Assembly (NCBI GenBank): GCA_903813345.2
Contig: CAIIXF020000009.1
Span: 2,606,001 to 2,666,000 of the forward strand
Direction of reading: 5' to 3'
Origin: Owenia fusiformis
Taxonomy: Eukaryota; Annelida; Polychaeta; Sabellida; Oweniidae
DNA length: 60,000 bases
This document shows positions 25,130 to 35,796 of the stretch, piece by piece. A program made the translations under genes and the position numbers. Below the pieces are notes generated by a model that saw only the letters and a list, made by a program, of their open reading frames with translations, did no database searches and was not told where the DNA came from. Position 1 is the stretch's first letter. Each line of letters starts with the position of its first letter.

Positions 25130-25285
25130 GTGTAGTTGCTTCGCACAACGTTTCAGCTGCCCGTATCAAAATCCGTAACGCATCGATGGAGCAAATGTGG
25201 ACTCAATACGTTTGTGTTATCGACTGCAATACCAAAAGTACGTAAAGTTGACACTTTTGTGCGTAGTTGTTTCCGCATCTATTTT
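25130..25285. repeat. Diverged internal duplicate of the Harbinger left end
   Basis: TTGCTTCGCACAACGTTTCA and the following ATCCGTAACG segment repeat, with divergence, the sequence of 24799-24960 in the same orientation. The match includes the later TTTTGTACGTTGG/TTTTGTGCGTAG part. It may supply extra transposase binding sites or be a remnant of a nested copy. Confidence 0.6.
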
Positions 25286-25492
25286 TGTCCTTCAAATGTA
25301 TATCAATTTCCCCTAAATGTTAAATTTAAGTGACCTACATAATGTTTAGTGTATGTCGTGCTAATTTTGATGAAAGGAACCAGGCTAATTAGTCAACTAA
25401 TTTGATTATGAGTGAGTGGCCTGCAAATCGTACTTATAAACAGCACAATGAGCCTTCAATATTCATCCATAGCGTGTGGACTGCTGAACATC

Positions 25493-25729
25493 ATGTCTCA
25501 AGATCAAGAAAGCGCCAAAAAACGTGTTTACTTTAGACTCAAAGACGACTTAGTCTTAGTGCGTTCTTCCCTGGCAAGAAATCCATGGGAGAATCCTCCC
25601 AATCAATTGGGAGGCTGTTCGCCTCGACGTGTGTAAAAGTCTCCACGTTGATAGTTTACGAACTATTCGTGAGAGGATGGAACTCCTCATCAAATCGTTC
25701 AAGAGGGAGGACAGATTGCGGAAATCCAA
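25493..25729 (+). pseudogene. SANT/Myb-like DNA-binding protein exon, frameshifted (Harbinger accessory protein)
   Basis: From ATG at 25493 the frame reads MSQDQESAKKRVYFRLKDDL and then VLVRSSLARNPWENP. Coding then resumes one base out of register at about 25608 with WEAVRLDVCKSLHVDSLRTI and RERMELLIKSFKREDRLRKS. The pattern (basic start, FxLKDD, Asn-Pro-Trp/Phe, Trp-Glu, Val-Arg-Glu-Arg, FKREDR-LRKS) matches the SANT/Myb-like proteins that are common in invertebrate genomes and often accompany Harbinger transposases, where they act as nuclear import and DNA-binding partners. The exon ends at TCCAA|GTAAGA, a good donor; read on, it meets TAA immediately. The frame break sits in a 9+2+9 inverted repeat. 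Either a disabling mutation or an assembly error; I favour decay. Confidence 0.6.
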
Positions 25730-26039
25730 GTAAGACGAAACGTTTTATGATCTTATCTCCCGGATTTAATCTTTAAAGTTTCAATATTCTTGTAGGTCAT
25801 TTTAATATAAGTACATGTAATTATACATCAATTATATCAATATCAAGTTAGCAATTGTATGATTGGCCATACACGTCTTCTTATCAGACAAGGCAATCAC
25901 TGAATACCTAACGATAATTAATGCCATCATCTGTGTATATCAAAAACCCATGCACAATTAGCATGTTACACCTAAGCTGTCTTTGGCAGGGCCGTCAGAT
26001 GGGGGGGGGGTTCTATGGATGCGACCGCATACCCCCTAG

Positions 26040-27590
26040 ACAACATCTTATTCAGTCTTAATTTTTTTTGAAATTTGGAATGAAAATTCTCATTCAGTCT
26101 ATTGGATATAGACTAGCACCCCCCCCCCCCCGATAAAGAAATTGTAAAATTTTCTAGAGGGAGTGGGCCACCCTCACACCCCCACAAAACAATTGAAGTT
26201 ATTTTATACATTGTCTCAGACACTTTTAAAGTGCCCAGACATCATCAAATAGCTCCTTACCATAGTCAGCATTTAACACTTGCTTCCTCTCTAGCACCCC
26301 ACCTCACCTCCACCTCTTAGTATGTATCTAACAGACTGACTATAGAAGTCAGTCTGTTATGATGTACTACTGTCCTTTGGAAATTGCAGTGAAATTTTCT
26401 GCAAAAAATTATCAATTTGAGGAAGCATTAGTTAAAAAAACAAAATTTTATCACTTCAATTAAGTAGTAAGGTACAATCAATTAAATGCAATAATAACAC
26501 AACATATTAGGTGGAAATAAAGCTAGTTGAAGTAAGAAATATGCAAATTAATTCACTCCCGCCATTTTGAATATCACTTCCTATGTAAACAAACATTTTT
26601 TGTTAACAAATTTTAACATACTATATGTATAGTCTGAATATTATTCAGACTAAATAGGATATAGTCTACTCCCCCCCCCCTGGTTCCCTAATTTACACCC
26701 CCCCCATAAAAAAGTCAATGTGTCTTATTGAATCATACACTTTGAAAGTTCCAAGAAAGCACAAGATAGCATTTTAAAATTGTAACTTTTTCTAGGGGGA
26801 CCAATATACAAAACAATTGAAAATTTTGAATTTATTTTATGTTTTTTTCTCAGATACGTTTAAAGTTCACAGACACCATTTAATAGCACCTTGATATGGT
26901 CAATGTTTCTTGGAGACAACCCCTAGCTCCCATCTGGCACCCCACCTCACTCTCTGGCATCCCGCAATAAAAGATCATTTTATTGACTCATACACTTTGA
27001 CAGTGCTCAGAAAGCACCAAATAGCATCTCAAAAGTGTACAATTTTCTAGGGGGAGCGGGCCACTAATCACGTCCCCATAAAACAATTTAAAAGCTTGGA
27101 AGTTGCATTTGTTCAATGCCCAGAATTAACATCAATAGCACCTTGATATGGTCAATATTTATTGGGGACAAACAATAAAGTGCCCAGAAAGCACCAAATA
27201 GCATATTAAAATCGTAAAATGTTCTAACGTAGTGGGCCACCCCACACATCCCACCAAAACAATTAGAACAATTCTGAATTCCATTTATTGTCTCAGACAC
27301 TTTTAAAGTGCCCAGATATCATCAAATAGCACCTTCATATGGTCAATGTTTCTTGGGGACAACCTATTGCTTCCGATCCCCTCTGGCACCCCACCCTAGC
27401 TCACCTTCTGAACCTCTTTGACTCAATTCAATTTTATTGACTCATACACTTTGAACGTACCCAGAAATCACCAAATAGCATCTCAAAAGTGTAACATTTT
27501 CTAGGGGGAGCGGGCCACTCCTCACATCTCTATAAAACATTTGAAAAGTTTGGAAGTTGCATTTGTTAATTTAAACAGTGCCCAGAATTA
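26040..27590. repeat. Degenerate tandem array, unit roughly 250 bp, with C/G homopolymer tracts
   Basis: A recurring block reads CACTTTGAAAGTGCCCAGAA, then CACCAAATAGC, then TTTTCTAGGGGGAGCGGGCC, then ACAAAACAATTGAA, then CCTTGATATGGTCAATGTTT. The TTCTAGGGGGA mark occurs near 26147, 26790, 27043, 27217 (altered) and 27499, so unit length is irregular. Poly-G (about 26003) and poly-C runs (26117, 26671, 26696) lie between units. No coding function is apparent. It lies within the Harbinger boundaries. Confidence 0.65.
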
Positions 27591-27603
27591 ACAAAGTGTC
27601 ATA

Positions 27604-27894
27604 ATGAAATCATCAAAATTTGTGGCGACCCAACCCAAAACTCAAACATTCATTTACTCAACAGGTACTCTGAACACACATCAAAAGTTCTTCGAATTAA
27701 CCGGTCAGTATCTTGAAATCGAACATGACTGTATTCACACCTTTTATGACGTCAACATTTCACCCGGGGTATATTCGCCAACAGTACCCCTGTTAATACG
27801 AGTAATGTGTGACCTCATAACGGCGGGCCGTAGTAATGGCGGAAATTTCAATGAATATTTGAAAAATGTTGGTGAATTTTCATGGTCGAAGTAA
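27604..27894 (+). CDS. 96-codon open frame inside the Harbinger element, unrecognised
   Basis: It begins ATGAAATCATCAAAATTTG directly after the tandem array and encodes a hydrophilic protein with no evident domain (…VATQPKTQTFIYSTGTLN…, …NGGNFNEYLKNVGEFSW…). It is the longest plus-strand frame between the SANT-like exon and the transposase. It could be a later exon of the SANT-like gene, host sequence or chance. I see no repeat translation in it and no clear splice borders. Confidence 0.2.
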   Translation: MKSSKFVATQPKTQTFIYSTGTLNTHQKFFELTGQYLEIEHDCIHTFYDVNISPGVYSPTVPLLIRVMCDLITAGRSNGGNFNEYLKNVGEFSWSK

Positions 27895-28889
27895 TATAGA
27901 CCTCAGAGCAGGTGTTGTTATATCGACGAATATACCCCGCAGGGCTAGGCACAAACGTTTTCTATACCCTGAACGACCGAAGGGGATCATTTGTTTGAAC
28001 TACAATAACGCTAGGAGCAAAATCTATTGAAAACAGCTCTAGAGTATCATACTCTAAAATGTACCAATTATTTTCTAAATTTTCAATTGCACTGAACACA
28101 GTGACATGATAATATCGCATATGTTTTAACTTAACTATGGGGGTATTAAGAGATCTAGTATAGATGAATTTTAGTATTTTTAATTTGTTCTATTGAAAAA
28201 TGATGTCTAGATTTTTGTCCTCTATGGAGGACTAGTTGCAAATGTGAGATGCATCAAAGTTCCCAATATATTACTTTTACAGCTACACTTTAGGAATGAT
28301 TTGATTTTGGGAGGGAGGTTTGATACGTTTTCTCTATAGTGTAGTTCAAAAGATATATTATGAATCTTAATGTACTCCACATTTGAAACTGTTCTTCCAT
28401 AGCGGTCAATAATTTAACATTATTTTTTATTAAAATAAATAAAAACGACCCATTACATCCAGATCTCATTAATACCTTCAGGGTTATGCTGAAGATATGG
28501 AAATATTATCGTATCACTATATCGTGCCATTAATAAGAAATGATACATTTAGAGTTTGATTTTGTCGTTTCCAATAGCTTTTACTAGCGTCATTGGACGT
28601 CAAACAGAAGTTAAGGTTACCCGCTACTGATTAATCTCATTGCACGGAGTAGGTGAATTTCTTTGGTATAATGAAACATGTGAGTTAAATATAAATTGTG
28701 AAGTTTTCTTGGTGTGTTTTAGAAAAATAGCATGCTCCACCACAGCGGACAGATTTTTCGATTCCAATCAGCGATATGGTGTTTTTGCAATAATAAAGTT
28801 GTTTAATTATCAATTGTTTTAACAGTTGACAGTTTTCTATGATTGTTCATGTTTAGTCTCAAAATGTTTGGTTTGTTACACAATCATGT

Positions 28890-29633
28890 TCATCTATGAA
28901 TGTAGTATTCAAGTAACAGAGGTTCAGTGTTAAAGTAAGTATTCACTTGACTACCATAAAGGCATGTATGCACATTGGTTAAAAAAGCTCCATTTTTGTA
29001 ATACTTAGCTATTGGAGATAAAAGTATTTTGAGATTCTTTTTAAAGTCCAAAAAAGCAAATTCCCTGATGATTTTTCCGAAACCCCATTCAACGCTTTCC
29101 CTCACAGAACTCATACTTCTATTGAATTGGGCCTGTTGAGGGGTCACATCGGGTCCTCTAAATGGGGTAATAAGATGGTGAGTTCGGGGGTACGCGGGGT
29201 CTCCATAAATCGACATGGGTTCCCCGTTAGGCAGGCTTTTTGTTTCAAGTGCATCCAGGATATTACTGCGACGCAGCATTGAGGCATCGTGCCGGGACCC
29301 CTCAACAGGCCCATACAAATTTGTAATAATGCCATTGGGTAATATGATAGACTGAAATTTAAGACAGTGTTCCCTTTTATGCCCACTGTAGAAATGACGC
29401 TGCCCTTCCTGTGGACGAGCACATGGTCTTGGAGTCCCATCAATAAAACCGTAACAGTTTATAAGAGTTGTCGACAGATCCACACCAAACATCCCATTGA
29501 TGTCCCACAGTCGATTTGGGTACACAAGACAAGAATAAGATATTTGGATCAGGATATCATATTTTAGCAAAGAATTCCCAAACAATCGAATATCACTCCT
29601 TAAAAAGAGGCAAAGCTGGTTGAATGGGGTATG
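28890..29633 (-). CDS. HARBI1-like DDE transposase, C-terminal exon
   Basis: The frame is open from 29633, where TAG CAT could be a stop or an AG acceptor, to TAA at 28890, about 247 residues. It encodes LCLFLRSDIRLFG, then the core FIDGTPRPCARP, SGHKREHCLKFQS, NLYGPVEGSRHDASML, IYGDPAYP, MSSVRESVEWGFG and FLDFKKNLKI. These are hallmark blocks of the DDE_Tnp_4 / HARBI1 family of PIF/Harbinger transposases. Counting from the TTG at 29585, the presumed catalytic acids are D49 (FIDG), D129 (YGDP) and E166 (VEWGF), all intact. The C-terminus (TCLYGSQVNTYFNTEPLLLE) fits the usual family end. The N-terminal helix-turn-helix part is absent here and would be an upstream exon toward 30.9 kb, now broken up by two MITEs. 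It cuts and pastes the element's ends in the nucleus, usually with a SANT/Myb partner. Confidence 0.85.
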   Translation of the reverse strand, partial: HTPFNQLCLFLRSDIRLFGNSLLKYDILIQISYSCLVYPNRLWDINGMFGVDLSTTLINCYGFIDGTPRPCARPQEGQRHFYSGHKREHCLKFQSIILPNGIITNLYGPVEGSRHDASMLRRSNILDALETKSLPNGEPMSIYGDPAYPRTHHLITPFRGPDVTPQQAQFNRSMSSVRESVEWGFGKIIREFAFLDFKKNLKILLSPIAKYYKNGAFLTNVHTCLYGSQVNTYFNTEPLLLEYYIHR

Positions 29634-29756
29634 CTATTTAGGATTGGTACTGAATGGGGATGGGACTGCTGTCAACGTATCTATAGTTCGTCATTATAAA
29701 TACCTCGAAGTTATATTGTATACCATAGAAAATATAGTCTGGTAACATGCATCCTT

Positions 29757-29946
29757 GGACTATATATCCCGGTGTAAAAGGGTAGGAGGTCCTATCAAAT
29801 TATGGCCCTACTCTCCATTGATTTATATAGTGACCTAATCACAACTCTTTCCCTTATTATTTTATACACAATCAGGGCCAGTAAGGGCCGTTTGGAAAGG
29901 GGACCATAATCCCCAGGGGACCATAATTTCTTTCACACCGGGACTA
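29757..29946. mobile_element. Approximately 190-bp MITE with TATATCCCGGTGTAAAA ends
   Basis: ACTATATATCCCGGTGTAAA at the left is matched inversely by TTCACACCGGGACTATA at the right. The adjacent mariner MITE starts at its right edge, which makes its own target duplication hard to read. Confidence 0.5.
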
Positions 29947-29948
29947 TA

Positions 29949-30589
29949 CAGGGTGTCCCGAAAGTATGGGGCCCCCCATAGGCAGACATATTCCAGTGTC
30001 CTCATAGTATGTGTCATATATCATTTTAAAGCTTATCCAAAGTTACATTGATTTGCCAAGTATCATGGTTTAACTCCCAAATGGGAAAAAGTTACAGTCA
30101 TTTTAAAAGTTAGTGTTTTGTCAAAATAAAGTTCAATTTTACACCACATTACTAGTCAATGAGTCCCCCTTGGCCATGTTAATAGCAGCAATTATTTTCA
30201 GATATGACCTTAAAAGCCCTTCAAATAGGGATGTGGAATTTTACAACCCTTGTAAAACCTGTTAAGGCACTTTAGAAGAGTTTCCTTAGAGTTTCTACCC
30301 TCACCATTCTCTTTTTCCAACTCAATATCCATCCGACCCGAAAAGAATTGCTGCTGTTAAGATGGCTCGGAAGGACACATTGACAGTGATTTGGTGTAAA
30401 ATTGAACTTGATTTTGACCAAACACTAAATTTTGAAATGCCTGTAATTCTTTCACATTTGAGAGTTGAACCATGATACTTGGTGAATCAATGTAACTTTG
30501 GATAAGCTTTAAAATGATATATGACACATACTATGACAATACTGGTATATGTCTGCCTAGGGGGGCCCCCATACTTTCGGGACACCCTG
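29949..30589. mobile_element. Mariner-type MITE, 641 bp, roughly 245-bp inverted arms, TA duplication
   Basis: Both ends read CAGGGTGTCCCGAAAGTATG inward, flanked by TA (29947-29948 and 30590-30591). The arms are complementary at most positions for about 245 bases, leaving about 150 bases of unique centre. CAGGGTGTCCC-type ends plus TA are typical of mariner relatives. It inserted into the non-coding right part of the Harbinger element, upstream of the transposase. Confidence 0.85.
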
Positions 30590-31799
30590 TATATTCAGGG
30601 AGATTATAGTATATTCACTCTTGACACCGGAAATGATCCAGAGTTTTTTCTTCCAATGTTATCCCATGTTTAGAGACAGAATGTACTATTATTCTATGTT
30701 CACGAAATGATATGAGGGGCAAAATAACATAAATCGATATTGCCAAATTACACGACATGAGTGAACAAAATCTTACCTTTTTGAGAAGATATAACTGTTG
30801 TGTTACTTCCACAGGAAATGAATGTTATTGTCAAGGTCACGGCTTGAGATACGTTTTGTGGATTACGTGCTAAAAAAACGTACTGCGAAACGAAAATTTT
30901 CGAATAACGTATCCGTAAACGTAACGAGATACGGATGCGGATACGTTTTAGCAAACCCGTTGTGCGAAACCTCTCTAATATTCTACTTTTACGTAACGTA
31001 TGGTAAACTACAGGTTATCCTTGAATTAAGAGTTTCGTTTGAATGTTATAAAGTATTCTTAAGGGTGGCCTTCTTTAAATAGTGATACCTTGTAGTTTCA
31101 ACTTTGTGATTTAATGATTGAACGTACCCGTATTTTGGTAAGATAAACTGCCATTGAGGAAATACATACATTACGCTCATGTTTTATACTCCAAGTTATT
31201 TAATATAAAATTCGAGTTATAATCCCCGGCCCGATTTGTTAAACGTTATCATTTACATTCAGTTTTAGTGTTATTTCCCTCCGTCCGAATAAATACGTTT
31301 TCAGGTTTGACAAATATTGTCATTGTAGCAGGTCAATTTTAGGCTTTGTAAATATCTATGTTCATAAACCGTATGATACATATTATGTACATACGAGGGG
31401 TGATCAATAAGTAATGGAACTTTTTTACACAGATACTTTTTATCGACCAATCCCTTTGATTTTCCTACCAGTAATAGATCATTCAATTATCTATCAATTC
31501 TGAAGATTTGAACACAAATATATAATACATGTTGATATATCCTTATTTCCGTGAAGGAGGTACAGGTACCCCGGGACCGAAATTTACGTCACATATTCAG
31601 TTTTTAGCCAGTCTGGCAAATTTCAACTTTTTTTTATGCAACAAGTGTTGTGTTGTTTGAAATATTTTGCTAACTGGTTTCACACAAACAGTATAAGTAT
31701 TGAGATGTCAGAGTGTTGTATGGTCGGGGTTTGCCGGTCAATTTGAGGGAAGCATTGTGGAAGAAGAGGTTGGTGAGAGAAAATGTTCAGGAATCAATA

Positions 31800-32080
31800 T
31801 CCCTGGACTTCAAAATTGAGCCCTTGACCAATGCACCATATTGTCCAGATCTGCCCACATGAGACTTATTTATTCCTATACTACTTAATTCTATGGAGAA
31901 GGGACGCAGTTTTATTGACATTGATTAAATAAAACAACCCGTGCAACTGCATCTTGCTACCATGTCAGAGAATGGATTCAGCCTTGTCTCACAATCTTGA
32001 GTTAAGAGGATGAGGAATTGTGTACATGTAGCACTTGATGGAACCTATGTAGAGGGCCCTGTAGAATGAATGTGGCATGA
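31800..32080 (+). pseudogene. Mariner transposase remnant, C-terminal part
   Basis: The plus strand encodes NAPYCPDLPT, then an in-frame TGA, DLFIPILL, KGRSFIDID, then TAA, and later RMRNCVHVALDGTYVEG. These correspond to the mariner blocks around the third catalytic acid (PPYSPDLAPxDxFLFP, KGRRF-DI and the CV---G-Y-EG end) with at least two in-frame stops. No full frame survives. The N-terminal DNA-binding domain and first catalytic residues are not recognisable, so it cannot encode an active enzyme. Confidence 0.7.
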
Positions 32081-32275
32081 ATACCACATGGTGATGATAA
32101 AATATTCAAAATCATCTATGGCATAACAAAATGGGGTAATTCATGACCATATTGGTTTGTTTTGTTCAGCCTGCATTCAACTGCGTTGTATGTTAAACAA
32201 ACTGAAATAGCTTCAGAATGTTGGACGTCATGTCGGTCCCGGGGTACCTATACCTCCTTCACGGAAATAAAGATA

Positions 32276-32520
32276 TGAGCCAGGCCACAGGAAAAGGGGT
32301 CTTATCACAGATTTTTCAATATTTTGATTTTTTGTTTATCTTAAAAAGCACAAAAAGACTTTTCGAATGAGCCGTGTTTTAACAATTTTGCCTTGCATAT
32401 ATAGACCAAAAAGTCGTATTTGAATTTAGCATATTTTTCTCTTAATGTTGGGCACATTTTCGGCTCTGTAGCACAATTTTAATTTTTGTGATAAGACCGG
32501 TTTTCCTATGGCCAGGCTCA
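32276..32520. mobile_element. 245-bp MITE inserted in the mariner right arm (TA duplication), copy 1
   Basis: The ends TGAGCCAGGCCACAGGAAAA and, inverted, TGAGCCTGGCCATAGGAAAA are flanked by TA at 32274-32275 and 32521-32522. Removing the element plus one TA restores a sequence that pairs with the mariner left arm (GATATATC...TTATTTCCGTGAAGG), so the insertion is later than the mariner. A second copy is at 58889-59119. Confidence 0.85.
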
Positions 32521-32664
32521 TATATCAAAATATATAACATATTTTGTTTTCAAATCTTCAGAGTTGATAGATAATTGAATGATGTATCACTGGTAAGAAA
32601 ATCGTAGGTCTATAAAAAGCATCCGTGTAAAAAAGCGTCCATTACTTATTGATTACCCCTCGTA

Positions 32665-35490
32665 TATACCAGTTTTACAAATTATCCCTAATACTATACA
32701 AATTGCGTGATACATTTTAAAAACGGGCACGCAGAAACAAGATATAGAATATGATTATTTTTTAAAATAGCCCACATCCCAGCCTTATAGAAGCTTTACA
32801 GTAATTTACGAAAGTAAATTGGGGTTTCACAAGGTTGCTTTCTAAAAACAACTTTAAATAATATACTTTCTATTTTTTACCACATTTTAAGTATGATATC
32901 AATTGATGTTGGTCAAAACTAAGTTCTTTAGATAAACAATATAATATAGAATTTGAAAAATGTCAATAAGATGGTGCCCACAGGGTGCAAACGGCCTTTT
33001 AAATGACGACGTACGATCCTACGGTCGCCTCAATTGTAATTGCAGATCACAAAGTTCAATTGTAACCCATTAACCTCTAGCTATAGGTCAGCAGCATCTC
33101 GACGAACGCCCACCGTGGAAGATATCTCTTTGACTTCTATGGTGACCTTGGAAATCAAAATATTCATAACTCCGAGTTGTAATTTCTACGATGACTCTAC
33201 GGCCTGTACAAATCGTCATACGCCGTAGTAAGATTGTAAGGTGGCCGTAGATTTTCTACGGTTGGCGTATGAATTTACAGAGTAAGAAAACTACGGACTA
33301 CGTATTGTCGCCGTATATAGCAAACGTACCTGAGCTTTAAGGCATATATAGAATCTTTATTGTCCCGTACAAATCGTTAAATACTGTATTGTTGCAAGTT
33401 AATAGGTTATTAATAAATTTTCAAAAGCCTATATCGGAGTCTCGTGAAAGCATCACAGTCGAGTTAATAAATTGTTCTATATTTAAACGAAAATAAAAAT
33501 AGTTTGAAAATACATTTTTGAAATATCATTAGTTTAAACATTATTTCAAAGCCAGATTTTTTATTACGGCAGAATTCTATAAACAAGAGGATCACCTTCC
33601 TAATGTTTCCTAATGCTAATGTTTCCAAAAAATGTCATATAGTTTGTCCGAGTAGACTTGGAACGAACGGTAGAAATAAATACACTATTCTAAAAAATAT
33701 TGTATTTTAGAACTGAAAAGACTTTAAAAGTATTCGACTAGACAATGGCAGTATATGCCAATGATCTAAATATAACAAATACTTGACGCATTTTGTTACG
33801 AGACAATAGTGAACGTCTAAATCTCTCATTGACATCGTTATGTCTTTGTCGGAGCACAAAGATAAAGTTTGAATTAATGATTTTCTGGTAAATGAATTGC
33901 GCATTTCAAATAATAAATTGACCCTGCGAGAGATTTAAAAAGAACAGAAACTTTCAAGCCGTAAATATGATCTACACCCGTCTACCCCTGATCAAAAATA
34001 CTGCGCCAAGGCCAAAGAAAATAGAAACAAAAAACAAAGTATCACGAAAGGTAGATATACATTACAGACATCTGAATCCACAAGTCATGATACTTAGAAA
34101 ATTGATGCACATGAGTCGAGTCCGACATTTTCTGAAAAGGCCTTATTCACATTATAGATGGTTAAATATACTTTTACGCGCAAGATGGATAATACAAGAA
34201 GGAGAAGATGTCCAATATGGGGCATCTGCTTGAATTCATTTGTGAAATAGTGTCATTTAAGCAAATTATAACGTAATATACATGGTTAACATGGTCATGA
34301 AACAATCCTTCCAGCCGTAAATTGTTCCGACAATAGTTGCTCTGTTCTTATATTTAAAATACAGAACCAGAGCCGTTTAATAATATTAAAACGGATGCAA
34401 CTGGTGCATCGTCTTACACTGAATTATGTTTTGCAATAATATAATCTTATCGTGCACTTTACTCTTCCTTTCAATAATTTCAGAAAGCTGGTTTGTAATT
34501 ACAGTCAATGTGAATGGATTTCAACCCCTTGCAACAAAACATGCGATGCGATATGCACAAACGACAGATGAATGATACCAAATGGTGGACAACGTTAGCG
34601 ACGAAACAATTCAGAATATTGGCAATATTTGGAAAGAAAACTCAGGTCCAAGGAATACACCGATGACAAACTGAGCAATTTGCAGATAGCATGAACGGTT
34701 AAACCAATGTTATAGGAGAGTTAGGATGATAGCATATGTACATGTCAAATGAATCAAACATGTGTAATTCCTATTAAACATACAAATTGTTTGTTAAGAA
34801 AATAAAATCTATATGTGTCGGTGGTCTAAGAACACCAATTTCAGAAAATGATGTTTACCAACGTTTATCAAGTATGACTTGCCAACTATCTCCGAAATTG
34901 TAATCCCCTTGTCAATGTTCATATTATATATTTTCTGTCTCTATGTTACTTATATTTTCAATTCTGTCATATTGTACCCGTCTATTGTTCGTAGAATGTG
35001 TGCCATATTTGTCAACACATGTCTTGTGATTGTGGAGCTATACCGTTGTGAGCGAAGCGAGTTAAGTTCTTTCCCCTTGTGTAAGCTATATCCTATGTAT
35101 GTTTAAACATATCTGCTTTGTGTTACTCGATCTTAGTTTTTAGTTTTCTAGCTGTATCTCCCGTATGGGACATTTTTACTTTGGTCTTAAATATGGCTTT
35201 GTAACTTTTTGGGATTTCCTGTCCCTGGGGTGTACTAGGGTATAATAATTGTGATTACAGGCGTAATAGCTGCCTTAATGTTTCCTTTGGAAAATATCAC
35301 TTCATCGGTTCACTAACACTTTGGGCATATGCTTGATTAGTTCTTGCCACATAGAGATAGAGGTAGAACGATCTGTAAGGAATATTCTAAACGTATACTC
35401 TTTCAAGGGTGGAATTATATTTTTGAGATCCTAGACAGCACAAAGTACAATAGTGGGCTGTCCAATCATCCACTGAACTTCAAAACAGGA
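32665..35490. other. No gene firmly supported
   Basis: A 300-base stretch (33010-33310) is dense in CTACGG/CCGTAG motifs in both orientations, like transposon subterminal repeats. The hairpin motif copy B lies at 33843. A frame of 88 codons (33967-34233, very basic) and an acceptor-led 25-codon cysteine-rich frame (about 34494-34569) were seen but cannot be tied into a gene. Confidence 0.4.
33843..33862 (+). repeat. TCTTTGT-CGGAGC-ACAAAGA hairpin motif, copy B
   Basis: A perfect 7-bp stem around the loop CGGAGC. The core and the following TAAAG are identical to copy C at 51454. Confidence 0.6.
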
Positions 35491-35796
35491 GTGATTAAAA
35501 CTCTCACGAATATGAATTATAAGGCCACTACTAAGCCAGAAAATAAAAGCGATTAAACCCATCACCTTTAGAAATGATAAGGTCATCACAACGCTAGAAG
35601 ATAGAAGCGATAATTAGAACCCTCGAATAAAGAAATGACAAGGTCATTACTCAGCAAGACGATACAAGCAATTAAAACCCTCACATGCATAAATGATAAG
35701 GTCACCAGAAAGCCAGAAGATAGGACCAATTAAAATCCTTACATATAAAAATGATAAGGTTACTACTAAGTCAGAAGATGAGAGTGATTAAAACTT
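35491..35796. repeat. 58-bp minisatellite, five units plus a partial
   Basis: The unit is GTGATTAAAACTCTCAC, an A/T spacer, then AATGATAAGGTCACTACTAA and GCCAGAAGATA. Units begin near 35491, 35549, 35608, 35669, 35728 and 35785 and differ by scattered substitutions. Confidence 0.8.

Larger units (their letters stand above)
24793..30977. mobile_element. PIF/Harbinger-type transposon, about 6.2 kb, two protein genes, invaded by later repeats
   Basis: The left end TAGAGAGGTTTCGCACAACG (24793-24812) recurs exactly inverted at the right end (30958-30977). Imperfect inverted homology continues inward through AACGTATCCGTATCCGTA-like sequence for about 60 bases. Inside are a SANT/Myb-like exon on plus (25493-25729) and a HARBI1-like DDE transposase on minus (28890-29633), the two-protein content that defines Harbinger elements. 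The left end is followed by a diverged second copy of the end region (about 25130-25285). Later insertions are a tandem array (26040-27590) and two MITEs (29757-29946, 29949-30589). A clear TWA target duplication is not visible: flanking trinucleotides are CTA and TAA if TA is counted outside the ends. That both genes belong to these ends is inference. Confidence 0.65.
31394..32662. mobile_element. Mariner-like element, decayed, about 190-bp arms, later split by a MITE
   Basis: The ends read CGAGGGGTGATCAATAAGTA and, inverted, CGAGGGGTAATCAATAAGTA, with TA at 31392-31393 and 32663-32664. The inverted arms continue through a GGTACCCCGGGACCG block (about 31570 and 32235), provided the MITE at 32276-32520 is removed from the right arm. 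The interior holds a stop-ridden mariner transposase C-terminus. Without the MITE the element is about 1.02 kb, shorter than a full mariner of about 1.3 kb, so it also carries deletions. Confidence 0.8.

Noticed and set aside
29367-29567. 66-codon plus-strand frame overlapping the transposase
   Set aside because: It is antisense to the conserved HARBI1-like core.
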